From assembly GCF_014712225.1 (NCBI RefSeq), contig NZ_JACXBW010000005.1:221161-285160 (forward strand): a stretch of 64,000 nt of DNA, written 5' to 3'. The notes beneath the pieces are model-generated. The model ran no database searches. It saw only the letters and a program-made list of their open reading frames with translations, and had not been told where the DNA came from. This document shows, piece by piece, positions 17,955 through 27,400 of this stretch (within the stretch, counting starts at the first letter, position 1; each line of letters starts with the position of its first letter). The DNA comes from Pseudarthrobacter sulfonivorans. GTDB lineage: Bacteria; Actinomycetota; Actinomycetes; Actinomycetales; Micrococcaceae. The position numbers were made by a program, and so were the translations under genes.

Positions 17955-18019
17955 TATCTAAGACTAATGCGCGCCGGACTCTTCAGAACACCCGGCCGTC
18001 ACGCGTCCCGGGAGCGGCG

Positions 18020-18802
18020 TCACAGTGCCCCGGCGGCCGGGTCCTTGCCCTCCGGGCCGGCGGCCGGGTCCTTGCCCTCCGGACCGGCGGCCGGGTCCTC
18101 GCCCTCCGGGCCGGCGGTTTCGGCGCCGGCAAGCCGGAGCTTCACGACGGCCGCGTATTCGTCCACATATTCCTGGCCGGAGAGCCGCATCAGTTCGAAC
18201 ATGATCTCGTCCGTGACTTTGCGCTGCACCAGCCGGTCATCGGCCTGGTCCGCGTACTGGCTGAAATCCAGCGGCGCCCCAAAAATCATGCCGATCCGCC
18301 GGATATTGGGCAGGCGCTTGCCGATGGGCTGGACCTTGTCCGTCCCGATCATCGCCACCGGAATCACCGGCACGCCAGCCTGCAGGGCGAGCCTGGCCAC
18401 GCCCACTTTGCCGCGGTACAGGCGCGCATCCGGGCTGCGGGTCCCCTCGGGATAGATCCCCAGCAGGCCGCCGCTGGTAAGGACATCCATGCCGGCATTC
18501 AGTGAAACCGCGGATGCTGCCCCGCCGGACCTGTCCATGGGCAACTGGTTGGTGAGCCTGAAAAACATTGCCGTCAGCCGGCCTTTGACACCGGTGCCCG
18601 TGAAGTACTCGGACTTTGCAAGGAAAACGACAGGCCTCGGAACCATCAGGGGCATAAAAATGGAGTCGGAAAAAGACAGGTGGTTCGACGCGATGATGGC
18701 CGCGCCCTCCGCCGGAACGTTGTCCAGGCCCTTGACCCAGGGCCGGAAAAGAAGCCGCAGCACCGGCCCCAGGAAGATCCTTTTCATGACCCAATAAAAC
18801 AC
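18020..18802 (-). CDS. 1-acyl-sn-glycerol-3-phosphate acyltransferase (PlsC family) with repeat tail
   Basis: Membrane-associated acyltransferase that makes phosphatidic acid from lysophosphatidic acid. The 260-residue protein has the acyl-acceptor motif NHLSFSD (NHx4D, near residue 40), a GIYPEGTRSPD block and VPVIPVAMIGTDK, in the usual order. The C-terminus is unusual: three tandem nine-residue units of the type AAGPEGKDP, encoded by a 27-bp DNA repeat at 18030-18110. A second PlsC-family gene is at 35947. Acyl specificity cannot be read from the sequence. Confidence 0.92.
   Translation of the reverse strand: MFYWVMKRIFLGPVLRLLFRPWVKGLDNVPAEGAAIIASNHLSFSDSIFMPLMVPRPVVFLAKSEYFTGTGVKGRLTAMFFRLTNQLPMDRSGGAASAVSLNAGMDVLTSGGLLGIYPEGTRSPDARLYRGKVGVARLALQAGVPVIPVAMIGTDKVQPIGKRLPNIRRIGMIFGAPLDFSQYADQADDRLVQRKVTDEIMFELMRLSGQEYVDEYAAVVKLRLAGAETAGPEGEDPAAGPEGKDPAAGPEGKDPAAGAL
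18030..18117. repeat. 27-bp tandem repeat inside the plsC-like gene
   Basis: Three near-identical 27-bp units start at 18030, 18057 and 18084, with a partial fourth at 18111. Units differ by one or two bases. The period is a multiple of three, so copy-number changes would lengthen or shorten the protein tail without frameshift. Confidence 0.9.
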
Positions 18803-18913
18803 GTGTCGAACCTCTCCGGAAGCCTGCCGGCCGGCCCTCCGTTGGGTCAGGCCGGCACTTCAATGCAACCCTACTCTAGTGAGATTTGTCCCGAAGAGTG
18901 ACACGATGGAGTC

Positions 18914-19765
18914 ATGACAGAAAGCAGCACACCGCCCCGGCCTGCCGCTTTCAGCTACCCCGGCCACGGACCTAACGCCAGGACCGGGATCGCCATCTGC
19001 CATGGCTTCACGGGCAGCCCGCTCAGCGTCATGCCCTGGGCTGAAGAGCTCGCCGCCCAGGGATTTGCCGTGTCGGTTCCCCTCCTCCCGGGCCACGGGA
19101 CTGACTGGAGGCAGCTTGCACGTTCCGGCTGGCGGGAATGGTACGGATCCTTCGAGGCTGCCTACCAGGAACTGAACGCCCGCACGGACCACTGTTTTGT
19201 GGCCGGCTTGTCCATGGGCGGCGCGATCGCACTGCTGACGGCTTCCCGGCATCCCGTGGCAGGGGTTTCGGTGGTGAACCCGGGGCTTAGCTTCTACGAC
19301 CGCCGCGTCCGCGTCATCGGGGTCCTCAAGTATTTCCAGCGGACCACGCTGCCCATCCAGGAGGAACAGCCGACCGCGGCAGTAACCGACGACGGCGACT
19401 ACTCGCGCACGCCGCTGGCAGCCGTGCATGAGCTCAAGAAGCTCTTCGGCGCAACGGTCCGCGGACTGCACCGGATCAACGCGCCGGTGCAGGTCTTCAA
19501 GTCCAGGACCGACGCCGTGGTGCCGCCCACCTCGCTCTCGACCCTGCGGCGCCGGCTGGGCCCGCGGCTGGTGGAGGTGGTTGACCTCCACCACAGCGGC
19601 CACGTAGCCACCCTCGACCTTGACGCTCCGGAGATTTTCACCCGTTCCAGCCAGTTCTTCCTCGACCATTCAGCCAGCGACCAACCGGCCAGAGACCACT
19701 CCGGCGGTTCGCCAGAGCCGGCCCGCACGGCTAACGGCGCCCAACCCACCTCGGAGACTTCATGA
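18914..19765 (+). CDS. Alpha/beta hydrolase (carboxylesterase / monoacylglycerol lipase-like), copy 1
   Basis: Serine hydrolase of 283 residues. The oxyanion region ICHGFTGSPLSVMPWAEEL is followed by LLPGHGTDW, the nucleophile elbow GLSMGG, an acidic residue in KSRTDAVVPP and the catalytic histidine in LHHSGHVATLD; the order fits the short-chain carboxylesterase (Est30-like) group. No signal peptide, so probably cytoplasmic. It overlaps the next paralogue by 4 bases (ATGA). The C-terminal 40 residues are low complexity. Substrate is unknown; short acyl esters or lipid fragments are plausible, near the PlsC and FadD genes. Confidence 0.9.
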   Translation: MTESSTPPRPAAFSYPGHGPNARTGIAICHGFTGSPLSVMPWAEELAAQGFAVSVPLLPGHGTDWRQLARSGWREWYGSFEAAYQELNARTDHCFVAGLSMGGAIALLTASRHPVAGVSVVNPGLSFYDRRVRVIGVLKYFQRTTLPIQEEQPTAAVTDDGDYSRTPLAAVHELKKLFGATVRGLHRINAPVQVFKSRTDAVVPPTSLSTLRRRLGPRLVEVVDLHHSGHVATLDLDAPEIFTRSSQFFLDHSASDQPARDHSGGSPEPARTANGAQPTSETS

Positions 19766-20556
19766 CCGGCCTTCCGGACCACAGCCCCTTCAGCAGCCCG
19801 GCCGCCGGTGACGGAGCCCGGGTCGGGGTGGTTCTCTCGCACGGGTTCACGGGCAGCCCGCACGGGCTCCGCACCTGGGCCCAGTCATTCGCCGACGCCG
19901 GCTTCGCCGTTCGCATGCCCTTGCTGCCGGGCCACGGCACCAGCTGGCAGGAGCTGGCCCGGACCCGCTGGACGCAGTGGCATTCCGCCCTTGACGACGC
20001 TTTCCTCGAGCTCGACGCCCAGTGCGACCATGTCTTCGCGGCCGGGCTGAGCATGGGCGGAGCACTTGCGCTGAGGATCGCCGCCACCAGGCCGGTGACC
20101 GGCGTGATCCTGGTAAACCCCGGGCTGGTCATCGATGATCCCCGCGCCCCGCTGGCCGGCATCCTGAAGCTTGTCCTGAAGAGCACTCCTGCGATCGCGA
20201 ATGACATCCTGAAACCCGGGATGGACGAGGGGGCCTATCCACGGACACCGGTGGCTGCGGCGCATGAACTGAACAAAATGTTCAAGGACACCATCCGGCT
20301 GCTCCCCCGTGTTACCGCTCCGGTCCGGGTGTTCCGCTCCACGGTGGACCATGTGGTCTCAGACTCGAGCATCGTGGCCCTGCGCCGCGGCCTGGTCAAC
20401 GCTCCCCTGACGTTGAGCACCCTCGAGAACAGCTACCACGTGGCAACACTGGATAACGACGCCCAGGAAATCTTCGGCGGGTCCGTGGACTTCATCCGGA
20501 CTGTACTGGCCGGGGCTTCAGCCGGCGAGCCAAAGGAGGGCGCTGCCCGTGACTAG
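19762..20556 (+). CDS. Alpha/beta hydrolase (carboxylesterase-like), copy 2
   Basis: A 264-residue paralogue of the gene before it, clearly a tandem duplication: it repeats SHGFTGSPHGLRTWAQSFAD, MPLLPGHGTSWQELART, AGLSMGGALALRIA, FRSTVDHVVSDSS and SYHVATLDNDAQEIF. The catalytic Ser, Asp and His are therefore present. It is coupled to copy 1 by an ATGA overlap and overlaps the downstream membrane-protein gene by 8 bases. Two diverged copies suggest different acyl preferences; this is inference. Confidence 0.9.
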   Translation: MTGLPDHSPFSSPAAGDGARVGVVLSHGFTGSPHGLRTWAQSFADAGFAVRMPLLPGHGTSWQELARTRWTQWHSALDDAFLELDAQCDHVFAAGLSMGGALALRIAATRPVTGVILVNPGLVIDDPRAPLAGILKLVLKSTPAIANDILKPGMDEGAYPRTPVAAAHELNKMFKDTIRLLPRVTAPVRVFRSTVDHVVSDSSIVALRRGLVNAPLTLSTLENSYHVATLDNDAQEIFGGSVDFIRTVLAGASAGEPKEGAARD

Positions 20557-21247
20557 GCCCGATTCCGGCTCGCCGGACCAGAGTGCGAACCAGGACGATG
20601 CTGTCTGGCTCGATCTTGTTGCCCGGCTGGAGGACACGACCTCCGAGGACAGCCGCGCGGCGGACGGCGGTACCCCGGACGACACGACTGCGCCGAACGC
20701 TCCGGTCGATCCGGTCAGTCCGGTCGATCCGGTCAGTCCGGATGCTGAAGGACCCGGCACCCCAAGTCCCGGCCCGTCCTTGGCACCAGCCGACACGCCT
20801 GGACGGCCTGCGACTTTCCGCGACTTTGATCCCCTGGGCCTTGCCGGCCGGGCTCCCACGGAGTTGTCCGCGGCCGAGCGTTCGGCCGCAGCCCGAAGCG
20901 GCGGCACCGGTCAATCACGGTCCGGCGAGAGTGCCGGCGCCGGGCAGGATGGACCGGACCTCCAAGGCAGCCCTGACGGCCCACGGGACTATGTGGTGGA
21001 GGACCACGGCGGCGACTTCGTCCCGGAGGAACCGCCAAGCCTGTCCGGGACGGACCCGCTGACCATGCTTGCCTGGCTTGGCGCAGTGGGCGGGCCGATT
21101 GCCCTGCTGCTGTCAGCCATGTTCTGGCGGTCTGCTCCGCTGCTGGCAATAGTGGGGATGGTGTCGGCGTTCGTCCTGGCCGTGGTCTACCTGATCATGA
21201 AGCTGCCCCAGGAAAAAGACGACAACGACGACGGCGCCCGCGTCTGA
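20549..21247 (+). CDS. Membrane protein with long disordered N-terminus, unknown function
   Basis: Third gene of the hydrolase operon; its GTG at 20549 lies inside the previous gene with AAAGGAGG upstream. The first about 165 of 232 residues are acidic, Pro/Ser/Gly-rich and include a short tandem VDPVSPVDPVSP. Two membrane helices follow (GAVGGPIALLLSAMFW and LLAIVGMVSAFVLAVVYLIM), ending in a short charged tail. No domain is recognised beyond this. The coupling to two hydrolases suggests a shared membrane-lipid task, but nothing in the sequence proves it. Confidence 0.82.
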   Translation: MTRPDSGSPDQSANQDDAVWLDLVARLEDTTSEDSRAADGGTPDDTTAPNAPVDPVSPVDPVSPDAEGPGTPSPGPSLAPADTPGRPATFRDFDPLGLAGRAPTELSAAERSAAARSGGTGQSRSGESAGAGQDGPDLQGSPDGPRDYVVEDHGGDFVPEEPPSLSGTDPLTMLAWLGAVGGPIALLLSAMFWRSAPLLAIVGMVSAFVLAVVYLIMKLPQEKDDNDDGARV

Positions 21248-21330
21248 GCGGTCCGTCTCAGCGGTGCCGGACCAGGGGTATCGACCCAGCGGTGTGGTCC
21301 GAGCGTTTCGTGCAGCGGCAGCTTCGCGGC

Positions 21331-22419
21331 TCAGCCGCGTGTGCGGCTGCTTACGCGGGACAGATCCGCTGCTCCGATGAGCCCTGCGCTGGGTCCCAGC
21401 GCTGCCAGTTCGATGCCGGCGGCGGGCCGGAAGCCGCGGCCCGTCAGATTCCTGGCGAAGGCTTTGCGCGCCGGTTCCACCAGCAGGTCCCCTGCTGAGC
21501 AGAGCCCGCCGCCGATCACAAAGAGACCCGGGTCCAGCGCGGCGGCGAGATTGGCCAGTCCCAGGCCAAGCCACTCGCCCACTTCTTCGAGGAGTTCGCG
21601 GCAGGCGGCGTCCCCGGCCAGAGCAAGTTCGGTAACTATCGCGCCGGTGATCCGGTCCGGCTTTCCTCCCACCGCGGCCAGCAGTTCCTGGGCCACCGGC
21701 GAGTTGGCGGCGGCCAGGATCCTCGCTTCGCGCCCCAGCGCATTGCCCGAGGCATATTGTTCCCAACAGCCCCGGTTGCCGCATTCACAACGGTGTCCGC
21801 CCGGCATGATGATCTGGTGGCCAAATTCACCGGCGACACCAAACCGGCCCCGCTCCACCCGGCCGGCCATCACCATGGCGCCGCCGATGCCCGTGCCGAG
21901 GGTGATGCACACCATCCGGTCCTCACCCTGCCCGGCACCAAAGCGCCATTCCGCCCACGCTGCCGCATCGGCGTCGTTCGTCAACAGGACGGGCCTGCGC
22001 AGCAGGCGCTGGAGGCTGGCCCGCAAAGGCTCATTGCGCCAGGCAAGGTGCGGGCTGAAAAGCACGGTTCCGCCGTCCAGATCCATCCAGCCGGCCGCCC
22101 CGATACCCACCGACCGGATCCGGTGACCGGCGCTCAGCTCGTCCACGAGCTCCACGATGACCTGCTCCACGGCCCGCGGATCGCTGCCGGGCGTGGATCG
22201 CCGCGCCTCGCTGAGAATCCGGCCGTCGGCGTCCACCACTCCGGCGGCCACTTTGGTGCCGCCGATGTCGATGCCGATCGCGAGCCCCTTGCGCCCGAGC
22301 CGCAGGTGTTCACGGAACTGTTTTCCCCGCGAGGGCTGCACCTGGGCAGGCCGGCGCCGCCGCCAAGGCACCGGCCGGCCGGGCGGACTGTTCTGCTCAG
22401 GGGGGGACGCTGCGTACAT
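21331..22419 (-). CDS. ROK-family glucokinase
   Basis: Cytoplasmic sugar kinase, probably ATP-dependent glucokinase. The 362-residue protein has a basic N-terminal extension of about 45 residues before GLAIGIDIGGTKVAAGVV, the phosphate-binding motif; then LTNDADAAAWAE with the catalytic aspartate, GTGIGGAMVM, and the ROK zinc motif GGHRCECGNRGCWEQYASG. No helix-turn-helix is seen, so it is a kinase and not a ROK repressor. The extension could mean the real start is downstream. It is divergent from the acyl-CoA ligase gene. Confidence 0.9.
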   Translation of the reverse strand: MYAASPPEQNSPPGRPVPWRRRRPAQVQPSRGKQFREHLRLGRKGLAIGIDIGGTKVAAGVVDADGRILSEARRSTPGSDPRAVEQVIVELVDELSAGHRIRSVGIGAAGWMDLDGGTVLFSPHLAWRNEPLRASLQRLLRRPVLLTNDADAAAWAEWRFGAGQGEDRMVCITLGTGIGGAMVMAGRVERGRFGVAGEFGHQIIMPGGHRCECGNRGCWEQYASGNALGREARILAAANSPVAQELLAAVGGKPDRITGAIVTELALAGDAACRELLEEVGEWLGLGLANLAAALDPGLFVIGGGLCSAGDLLVEPARKAFARNLTGRGFRPAAGIELAALGPSAGLIGAADLSRVSSRTRG

Positions 22420-22488
22420 AGTGACTTATTCTAGGCGCGCCGCCGGACCGGGTTCCGGCAGGCCGGCACCGCGCCTTCCCCGCACCCT

Positions 22489-22517
22489 TTGACTCCGATG
22501 TTACTGGCCAGTAGGTT
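22489..22517 (+). promoter_or_regulatory. Predicted promoter with palindromic operator for the acyl-CoA ligase gene
   Basis: TTGACT (22489-22494) and TAGGTT (22512-22517) are 17 bp apart and make a good -35/-10 pair about 80 bases upstream of the GTG at 22598. The spacer contains a perfect 12-bp palindrome TACTGGCCAGTA (22502-22513) that reaches into the -10. A repressor bound there would block the promoter; regulators of fatty acid genes in actinobacteria are often TetR or GntR types, but the binding protein is unknown. Confidence 0.55.
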
Positions 22518-22597
22518 TAGGACTGCACGACCACGTTGCGGGCGTATTAGTCTTTAGGGACACCCTGCGCGGGTCCATGGATATCAAAGGAGCTATA

Positions 22598-24403
22598 GTG
22601 CGCGAATTCAGTGTTCCGCCACTGGTTGTTGTCCCACCGGAAACCAACATCACCGATCTGGTGCTGCGGCAGGCCGCCAAGCCCAGCAACCCGGCATTGT
22701 TTTCGCGGCTCGATTCCGCAGGAGCCTGGCAGGACGTCTCCGCAAAGGACTTTCTGGCGGACGTCTCCGCGCTTGCAAAGGGTCTGATGGCAAGTGGGGT
22801 GGCCGCCGGTGACCGGGTGGGCATCATGTCCCGCACCCGCTACGAATGGGCGCTTGTTGACTTCGCCGTCTGGTTCGCCGGGGCGGTCTCGGTGCCCATC
22901 TACGAGACGTCGTCGCCGTCGCAGGTCGCCTGGAACCTTGGCGACTCGGGCGCCGTCGCCGCCTTCGGCGAGTCCGCCCACCACGAGGACGTGATCCGGC
23001 AGGCCGCCAATTCTGAGGGACTCACTGCCCTGCAGCACGTCTGGCAGCTCGACGGCGGGCTGGACGCCGTTCGTGAGGCGGGGCGTGATGTCAGCGATGC
23101 CGACCTCGAGGAACGCCGGACGTCTGCCAAGCTCAGTGACGTCGCCACGGTGATCTATACCTCCGGCACCACCGGCCGGCCCAAGGGCTGCGAGCTTACC
23201 CACGGCAACTTCGTGGAGCTTTCCGACAACGCGCTGGCGATCCTCGGCGACGTCGTCAATGAGCAGGCCAAAACCATTATGTTCCTGCCGCTGGCCCACG
23301 TTTTCGCGCGCTTCATCTCGGTGCTGGCCGTTGCCGCCGGCGCCACCGTGGCACACACTCCCGACATCAAGAACCTTCTCGCTGACCTGCAGAGCTACCA
23401 GCCCACCTTCATCCTGGCTGTCCCCCGCGTGTTCGAGAAGGTCTACAACTCGGCACTGACCAAGGCGGAGGACGGCGGGAAGGGCGCCATCTTCCACAAG
23501 GCCACCGAGACCGCCATTGCGTTCTCGAAGGCCCGGCAGGCCGGACACGTGGGCCTGGGGCTCAAACTCAAGCACACCCTGTTCGACAAACTGGTGTACG
23601 GAAAGCTGCGCGCTGCCATGGGCGGGAATGTGGCCCATGCAGTGTCCGGCGGCGGACCGCTCGGCGAACGGCTTGGCCACTTCTTCCAGGGCATCGGCCT
23701 GCAGATCCTGGAGGGTTACGGCCTGACTGAGACGACCGCCCCCATTTCGGTGAACACCCCGGCCCTCATCAAGATCGGGTCGGTGGGCAAACCCCTGCCG
23801 GGTAACTCGGTCAAAATTGCCGACGACGGCGAAATCCTTGCCAAGGGCGTCTGCGTCATGCGGGGCTACTACAACCTTGACGGCCTGACATCGGAAACGT
23901 TCGCCGACGGCTGGCTGCGCACCGGTGACATCGGACGCCTCGATGAGGACGGCTTTTTGTGGATCACCGGCCGGAAGAAGGAAATCATCGTCACTGCCGG
24001 CGGCAAAAACGTCATCCCGGCCCTTCTGGAAGATCAGATCCGCGCTGACGCCTTGGTCTCGCAGGTCCTGGTTGTCGGTGACAACAGGCCCTTCATCGGC
24101 GCCCTGGTCACCCTCGACCAGGAAGCACTCCCCGGCTGGCTGCAGCGCCATGGGCTGCCCCAGTCCACCAGCCTTGACGAGGTAGTGGAGAATCCCGTGG
24201 TCAGGGCAGCAGTGCAGGATCTCATTACGCAGGCCAACAGCTCGGTGTCCCAGGCCGAAGCCATCAAGTCCTTCCGGATTGTCGCGTCGGACTTCACGGA
24301 AGCGTCCGGCCACCTGACCCCGTCCATGAAAGTGAAGCGCGCCCAGGTGATGAAGGACTTCGAGACAGTCATCGAGGAAATGTACGGCGCCCCGCGCGAC
24401 TAA
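22598..24403 (+). CDS. Long-chain fatty-acyl-CoA ligase (AMP-forming, FadD15-like)
   Basis: Activates fatty acids to acyl-CoA through an acyl-adenylate. The GTG at 22598 is preferred over an ATG 21 bases upstream because AAAGGAG precedes it; it gives 601 residues starting MREFSVPPLVV. Motifs: YTSGTTGRPKGCELTHGN (P-loop), PLAHVFARF, EGYGLTETTAPISVN, GWLRTGDIGRLDEDG and ITGRKKEIIVTAGGKNVIP. Length is typical of bacterial long-chain ligases. It is followed by a strong terminator at 24424 shared with the convergent pyc gene. Confidence 0.93.
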   Translation: MREFSVPPLVVVPPETNITDLVLRQAAKPSNPALFSRLDSAGAWQDVSAKDFLADVSALAKGLMASGVAAGDRVGIMSRTRYEWALVDFAVWFAGAVSVPIYETSSPSQVAWNLGDSGAVAAFGESAHHEDVIRQAANSEGLTALQHVWQLDGGLDAVREAGRDVSDADLEERRTSAKLSDVATVIYTSGTTGRPKGCELTHGNFVELSDNALAILGDVVNEQAKTIMFLPLAHVFARFISVLAVAAGATVAHTPDIKNLLADLQSYQPTFILAVPRVFEKVYNSALTKAEDGGKGAIFHKATETAIAFSKARQAGHVGLGLKLKHTLFDKLVYGKLRAAMGGNVAHAVSGGGPLGERLGHFFQGIGLQILEGYGLTETTAPISVNTPALIKIGSVGKPLPGNSVKIADDGEILAKGVCVMRGYYNLDGLTSETFADGWLRTGDIGRLDEDGFLWITGRKKEIIVTAGGKNVIPALLEDQIRADALVSQVLVVGDNRPFIGALVTLDQEALPGWLQRHGLPQSTSLDEVVENPVVRAAVQDLITQANSSVSQAEAIKSFRIVASDFTEASGHLTPSMKVKRAQVMKDFETVIEEMYGAPRD

Positions 24404-24423
24404 GCGAAGGTCCGCCGCCAAAC

Positions 24424-24470
24424 AAAAGGGAAGGACGTTCCGGCGAAAGCCTGAACGTCCTTCCCTTTTT
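24424..24470. terminator. Bidirectional intrinsic terminator between fadD-like gene and pyc
   Basis: Perfect 17-base arms (24424-24440 and 24453-24469) around a 12-nt loop, with A-run on one side and T-run on the other, so it can serve both the acyl-CoA ligase gene (plus) and pyc (minus). Confidence 0.92.
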
Positions 24471-24483
24471 GGATCGGGCCTGG

Positions 24484-27400
24484 TCAGGCCTGCTCCACCA
24501 CCAGGAGGAGATCCCCGCCCTGGACCTGCTCCACCGCTGAAATGGCGAGGCGCGAGACCTTGCCGCCCACCGGCGTCGTGATGGATGCTTCCATCTTCAT
24601 CGCTTCGATGGTGGCCACGGTGTCACCGGCCTTGACCGTATCGCCGGCCTTGACGGTCACCGTGACCGCGCCGGCGAACGGCGCGGCGACCTGGCCCTGC
24701 TGGGCAGGGTCCGCCTTCTCGGCGGCCTTGACGTTGCTGACCACGGAACGGTCCCGGACGACGACGGGTCGGGACTGCCCGTTCAGCGTGCACATCACTG
24801 TGCGCATGCCCTTTTCGTCCGGCTCCGAGACGGCCTCCAGCGAGGCGATCAGCCGGACGCCCTTTTCGAGCTGGATCTCGTGCTCGGCTCCGCGCTGCAG
24901 ACCGTAGAGGTAATCGCGGGTGTCGAGCACGGAGATGTTGCCGTAGGTTTCCACGCTCTTGAGGTAGTCCTTGGTGGGACCGTCGAAGAGCAGCCGGTTC
25001 AGGGTGCTCTGCCGGGTCTTGGAATCACCCTTGAGCGCGGCGCTGTCCTCGGGGCTGAGGTCAACATCGCGGACCTTGATGCTGCGGCCCTGGAGTGCCT
25101 TGGTGCGGAACGGTTCCGGCCAGCCTCCGGGCGGGTCGCCGAGTTCGCCGGACAGGAACCCGATAACGGAGTCGGGGATGTCGTAATTCTGCGGGTTCTC
25201 GTTGAAGTCCGCGGGATCGGCGTTAAGTCCCACGAGGTGCAGGGCGAGATCGCCCACCACCTTCGAGGACGGTGTGACCTTCACCAGGCGGCCCAGGATA
25301 CGGTCCGCCGCGGTGTACATGTCCTCGATCGCCTCGAAGCGCTCCCCCAGGCCCAGCGCCATGGCCTGCTGCCGCAGGTTGGACAGCTGGCCGCCCGGGA
25401 TCTCGTGCTTGTAGACCCGGCCGGTGGGGCCCGGCAGGCCCGACTCGAACGGTGCATAGACGCGGCGTACGGCCTCCCAGTACGGCTCCAGTGAGCTGAC
25501 TGCGTCCAGGTCCAGGCCAGTGTCCCGCGGGGTGTGGGCCAGGGCCGCCACGAGGGCGGAGGCCGAGACCTGGCTGGTGGTGCCGGCCAGCGACGCCGAC
25601 GCAACGTCCACGGCATCCACGCCGGCGTCAACTGCCGCCAGCAGGGTTGCCAGCTGGCCGCCTGCGGTGTCGTGGGTGTGGAGGTGGACCGGAAGGTCGA
25701 AACGCTCGCGCAGGGCGGCCACCAGCTTGGCAGCCGCTGCCGGCCGGAGCAGGCCCGCCATGTCCTTGATGGCCAGGATGTGGGCGCCGGCGTCCACAAT
25801 CCGCTGCGCGAGTTCCAGGTAGTAATCCAGGGTGTAGAGCTTCTCGTCCGGATTCAGCAGGTCGCCGGTGTAGCACAGGGCCACCTCGGCCACTGCCGTT
25901 CCGGTGGCCCGGACGGCGCGGATGGCGGGGGCCATCTGGTTCACGTCATTGAGCGCGTCAAAGATGCGGAAAATGTCGATGCCGGTGGCCGCGGCTTCGT
26001 TGACAAAAGCCTCGGTCACCTCTTCCGGGTACGGCGTGTAGCCAACGGTGTTCCGGCCCCGCAGCAGCATCTGCAGGCAGACGTTGGGCAGTGCCTTCCG
26101 GAGGGCCGCCAGGCGGTCCCAAGGGTCCTCGCCCAGGAAGCGCAGTGCTACGTCGTAGGTGGCGCCGCCCCAGGCTTCGACGGACAGGAGTTCAGGCAGC
26201 AATGCTGTCACTGCCGGGCCTGCCGCCACGAGGTCGCGGGTCCGTACCCGGGTGGCAAGGAGCGACTGGTGGGCGTCGCGGAACGTGGTGTCGGTTACCG
26301 CGACGGCCGTCTGCTCCCGCAGCGCCTTCGCGAATCCCTCCGGGCCGAGCTCCTGGAGACGCTGGCGGGAACCCGGCGCCGGCTGCAGATCGCCCACGGC
26401 AGGCAGCTTCGCCGCCGGATCCGAATGCACGGTGAGCTCGCCGTTGGGCTTGTTGACGGTCACTTCGGCCAGCCAGGTGAGCAGCTTGGTGCCGCGGTCA
26501 GCAGAGACGCGGGCCTTCAGGAGCTGGGGACGCTCGTCAATGAAGTTGGTGGCCACATCGCCGGCAATGAAGTCAGGATCGTCCAGCACGGCCTGCAGGA
26601 ACGGGATGTTGGTGGATACGCCGCGGATGCGGAATTCGGCGAGAGCACGGCGGGCACGGGCAACGGCAGCCGGGTAATCGCGGCCCCGGCAGCTCAGTTT
26701 CACCAGCATGGAGTCGAAGTGGGGGCTGATCTCGGCACCCGAGTAAACGGTGCCGCCGTCGAGCCTTACACCGGCGCCGCCCGCGGAACGGTAACCGGTG
26801 ATCTTTCCGACATCGGGACGGAAGCCGTTGGCAGGGTCCTCGGTGGTGATGCGGCACTGCAGCGCCGCGCCCCGGAGCTTGACCGTCTCCTGGGACAGGC
26901 CCAGGTCGGCGAGGGTTTCCCCGGACGCGATCCGGAGCTGCGCCTGTACCAGGTCGACGTCGGTCACTTCCTCGGTGACGGTGTGCTCCACCTGGATGCG
27001 GGGGTTCATTTCGATGAAGACGTGCTGGCCTGCGCGTTCGCCGACTGTGTCCACCAGGAACTCGACGGTTCCGGCGTTGACGTAGTTCAGGGCCTTAGCG
27101 AACTTCACGGCGTCGCGGTAAAGCGCCTGGCGGATCCCTTCGTCCAGGTTGGGCGCGGGCGCGATCTCAATAACCTTCTGGTGACGGCGCTGAATGGAGC
27201 AGTCACGCTCGAACAGGTGCATGACGTTTCCCTCGGCGTCCGCCAGGATCTGCACCTCAATGTGGCGGGGGCGGAGGACTGCCTGCTCCAGGAACATCGT
27301 GGGGTCCCCGAACGCCGCATCCGCCTCGCGCATGGCCGCCTGCAGTGCTTCCGGCAGGGCCTCGCGGGTGTCCACGCGGCGCATGCCGCGCCCGCCACCG

